Source of the DNA: Candidatus Dormiibacterota bacterium
GTDB taxonomy: Bacteria > Chloroflexota > Dormibacteria > Aeolococcales > Aeolococcaceae
Assembly: GCA_027451645.1 (NCBI GenBank)
Contig: DAIDIX010000137.1
Coordinates: 1 to 5,291 of the forward strand
DNA: 5,291 nt
Reading direction: 5' to 3'
The translations under genes and the position numbers were made by a program. The notes beneath the pieces are model-generated. The model was not told the DNA's origin. It saw only the letters and a program-made list of their open reading frames with translations, and did no database searches. Positions 4,332-5,291 of the stretch are shown here, in pieces (within the stretch, counting starts at the first letter, position 1; each line of letters opens with the position of its first letter).

Positions 4332-5291
4332 TGGAAGAGGCAACCATGGCACCAGCCCATGCAGAAACGGACTATGAGGTCGTCATAGGCCTCGAGGTTC
4401 ACGCACAGCTCCTCACGGAGAGCAAGATGTTCTGCAGGTGCAGTGCCTCGTACATTTCGGCTGGTCCGAATGAGAATACGTGTCCAGTATGTCTTGGCAT
4501 GCCTGGAGTGCTCCCCGTCATGAATGAGGAAGCCATCCGGGATACCATCCTCACGGGCATTGCACTTGAATGTACCATTCCTGAGGTGTCGAAGTTTGAC
4601 AGGAAGAACTACTTCTACGCGGATCTTCCGAAGGGATACCAGATCTCCCAGTTCGACCAGCCGCTCACAGTGGATGGAACGCTCCGGTTCATGGTTGACG
4701 GGAGGGAGGTGTCATGCGGCATCGAGCGTGTGCATCTCGAGGAAGATGCAGGAACCCTGCATCATCTCGGATCCGGCATCCACAGCTCGCATGCATCACT
4801 TGTCGATTTCAACCGAGCAGGTGTGCCGCTTATGGAGATTGTTGGCCGGCCGGACCTTCGTGCACCGAAGGAAGCGAGGGAATACGTTTCGACACTTCGG
4901 AAGATCCTCATGTTCATCGGGGTGAACGATGGGAACCTCGAGGAGGGATCCATGCGGTGCGATGCGAACATCTCTCTCCGGCCGAAGGGAAGTACGGAAC
5001 TCGGTGCGAAGGTTGAGATCAAGAACATGAACTCCTTCCGCTCGATAGAACGTGCACTCGAATATGAGATACAGCGTCAGACTGCCCTACTCCGGCGTGG
5101 TGAGACCATTCCCCAGGAGACCCGCGGCTGGATTGATGCAGAGAACAGGACTGTGAGCCAGCGGAGCAAGGAGCAGGCACACGACTACCGGTATTTCCCG
5201 GATCCGGATCTTCCTGCACTCTCCATCAGCAGGGAGCTTGTTGAGGAGCTTCGTCACCGCCTTCCCGAGCTTCCCGCTGCAATGCAGAAAC
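4331..5291 (+). CDS. gatB: Aspartyl/glutamyl-tRNA(Asn/Gln) amidotransferase subunit B (5' two thirds; cut by window edge)
   Basis: GatB uses ATP to phosphorylate the side-chain carboxylate of Glu-tRNA(Gln) or Asp-tRNA(Asn), then amidates it with ammonia from GatA. The first 320 residues are present, of about 475-500 in the family; the C-terminal tRNA-binding helical/tail domain lies beyond the window. Visible landmarks: YEVVIGLEVHAQL (15-27); zinc-type cysteines C35, C37, C51 and C54 (FCRC and CPVC); FDRKNYFYADLPKGYQISQF (89-108); HLEEDAG (135-141); SLVDFNRAGVPLMEIVGRPD (156-175); MRCDANISLRPKG (208-220); EIKNMNSFR (229-237); QETRGW (262-267); HDYRYFPDPDLP (284-295). The usual Lys after HLEEDAG is Thr142, and Trp267 is followed by Ile where the family usually has Asp. 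The ATG at 4331 overlaps the gatA stop and has a near-perfect ribosome binding site. The ~15 residues before the conserved core are not conserved. Confidence 0.97.
   Translation, partial: MEEATMAPAHAETDYEVVIGLEVHAQLLTESKMFCRCSASYISAGPNENTCPVCLGMPGVLPVMNEEAIRDTILTGIALECTIPEVSKFDRKNYFYADLPKGYQISQFDQPLTVDGTLRFMVDGREVSCGIERVHLEEDAGTLHHLGSGIHSSHASLVDFNRAGVPLMEIVGRPDLRAPKEAREYVSTLRKILMFIGVNDGNLEEGSMRCDANISLRPKGSTELGAKVEIKNMNSFRSIERALEYEIQRQTALLRRGETIPQETRGWIDAENRTVSQRSKEQAHDYRYFPDPDLPALSISRELVEELRHRLPELPAAMQK

Noticed and set aside
1287..5205. Seven GGATCC sites (1287, 3246, 3557, 3856, 4769, 4946, 5200), more than the one or two expected by rough estimate
   Set aside because: All lie in coding sequence and in different frames (Asp-Pro, Gly-Ser, Arg-Ile), consistent with codon preference; one window cannot show a genomic signal.

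Overview
The window is a gene-dense piece of a bacterial chromosome of moderately high GC content (judged by eye). It carries a gatC-gatA-gatB operon, the tRNA-dependent amidotransferase that makes Gln-tRNA(Gln) and/or Asn-tRNA(Asn) by the indirect route. Start codons are mostly ATG. All stops seen are TGA or TAG, and no TGA appears inside a recognised protein, so the standard bacterial code applies. I cannot place the phylum: the Gat proteins look like those of Gram-positive, Chloroflexota-type or Deinococcota-type bacteria, but nothing here decides between them. Several transcription units seem to have a -10 box 6-7 nt before the ATG and no ribosome binding site, which would fit a lineage that often uses leaderless mRNAs.

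Layout. (1) At the left edge, on the minus strand, is the 5' part of a protein-L-isoaspartate O-methyltransferase gene (pcm), cut by the window boundary. (2) A divergent intergenic region of about 196 bp follows. (3) From 390 to 2034 the plus strand holds a tightly packed series: a 143-aa membrane protein, an 88-aa membrane protein, a 95-aa membrane protein and a GNAT acetyltransferase. The junctions use ATGA, TGATG and TGA/ATG contacts, and very short ORFs (16 and 22 codons) fill the two gaps. I recognise no family for the three membrane proteins. (4) A YbjQ/DUF74-family gene with a proline-rich tail lies on the minus strand (2031-2474). It converges on the GNAT gene so tightly that both stop codons share one CTAG. 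(5) A short divergent promoter region (2475-2568) carries a perfect 14-bp palindrome and an extended -10. (6) gatC, gatA and the first two thirds of gatB run off the right edge; ATGA and TGATG junctions and strong internal Shine-Dalgarno sites suggest coupled translation.

How the genes relate: GatC, GatA and GatB form one heterotrimer. PIMT repairs isoaspartyl damage in proteins and has no visible link to its neighbours. The membrane-protein/GNAT group looks like one transcription unit of unknown function and is the least explained part of the window. I saw no tRNA or rRNA gene, CRISPR array, transposase or origin.
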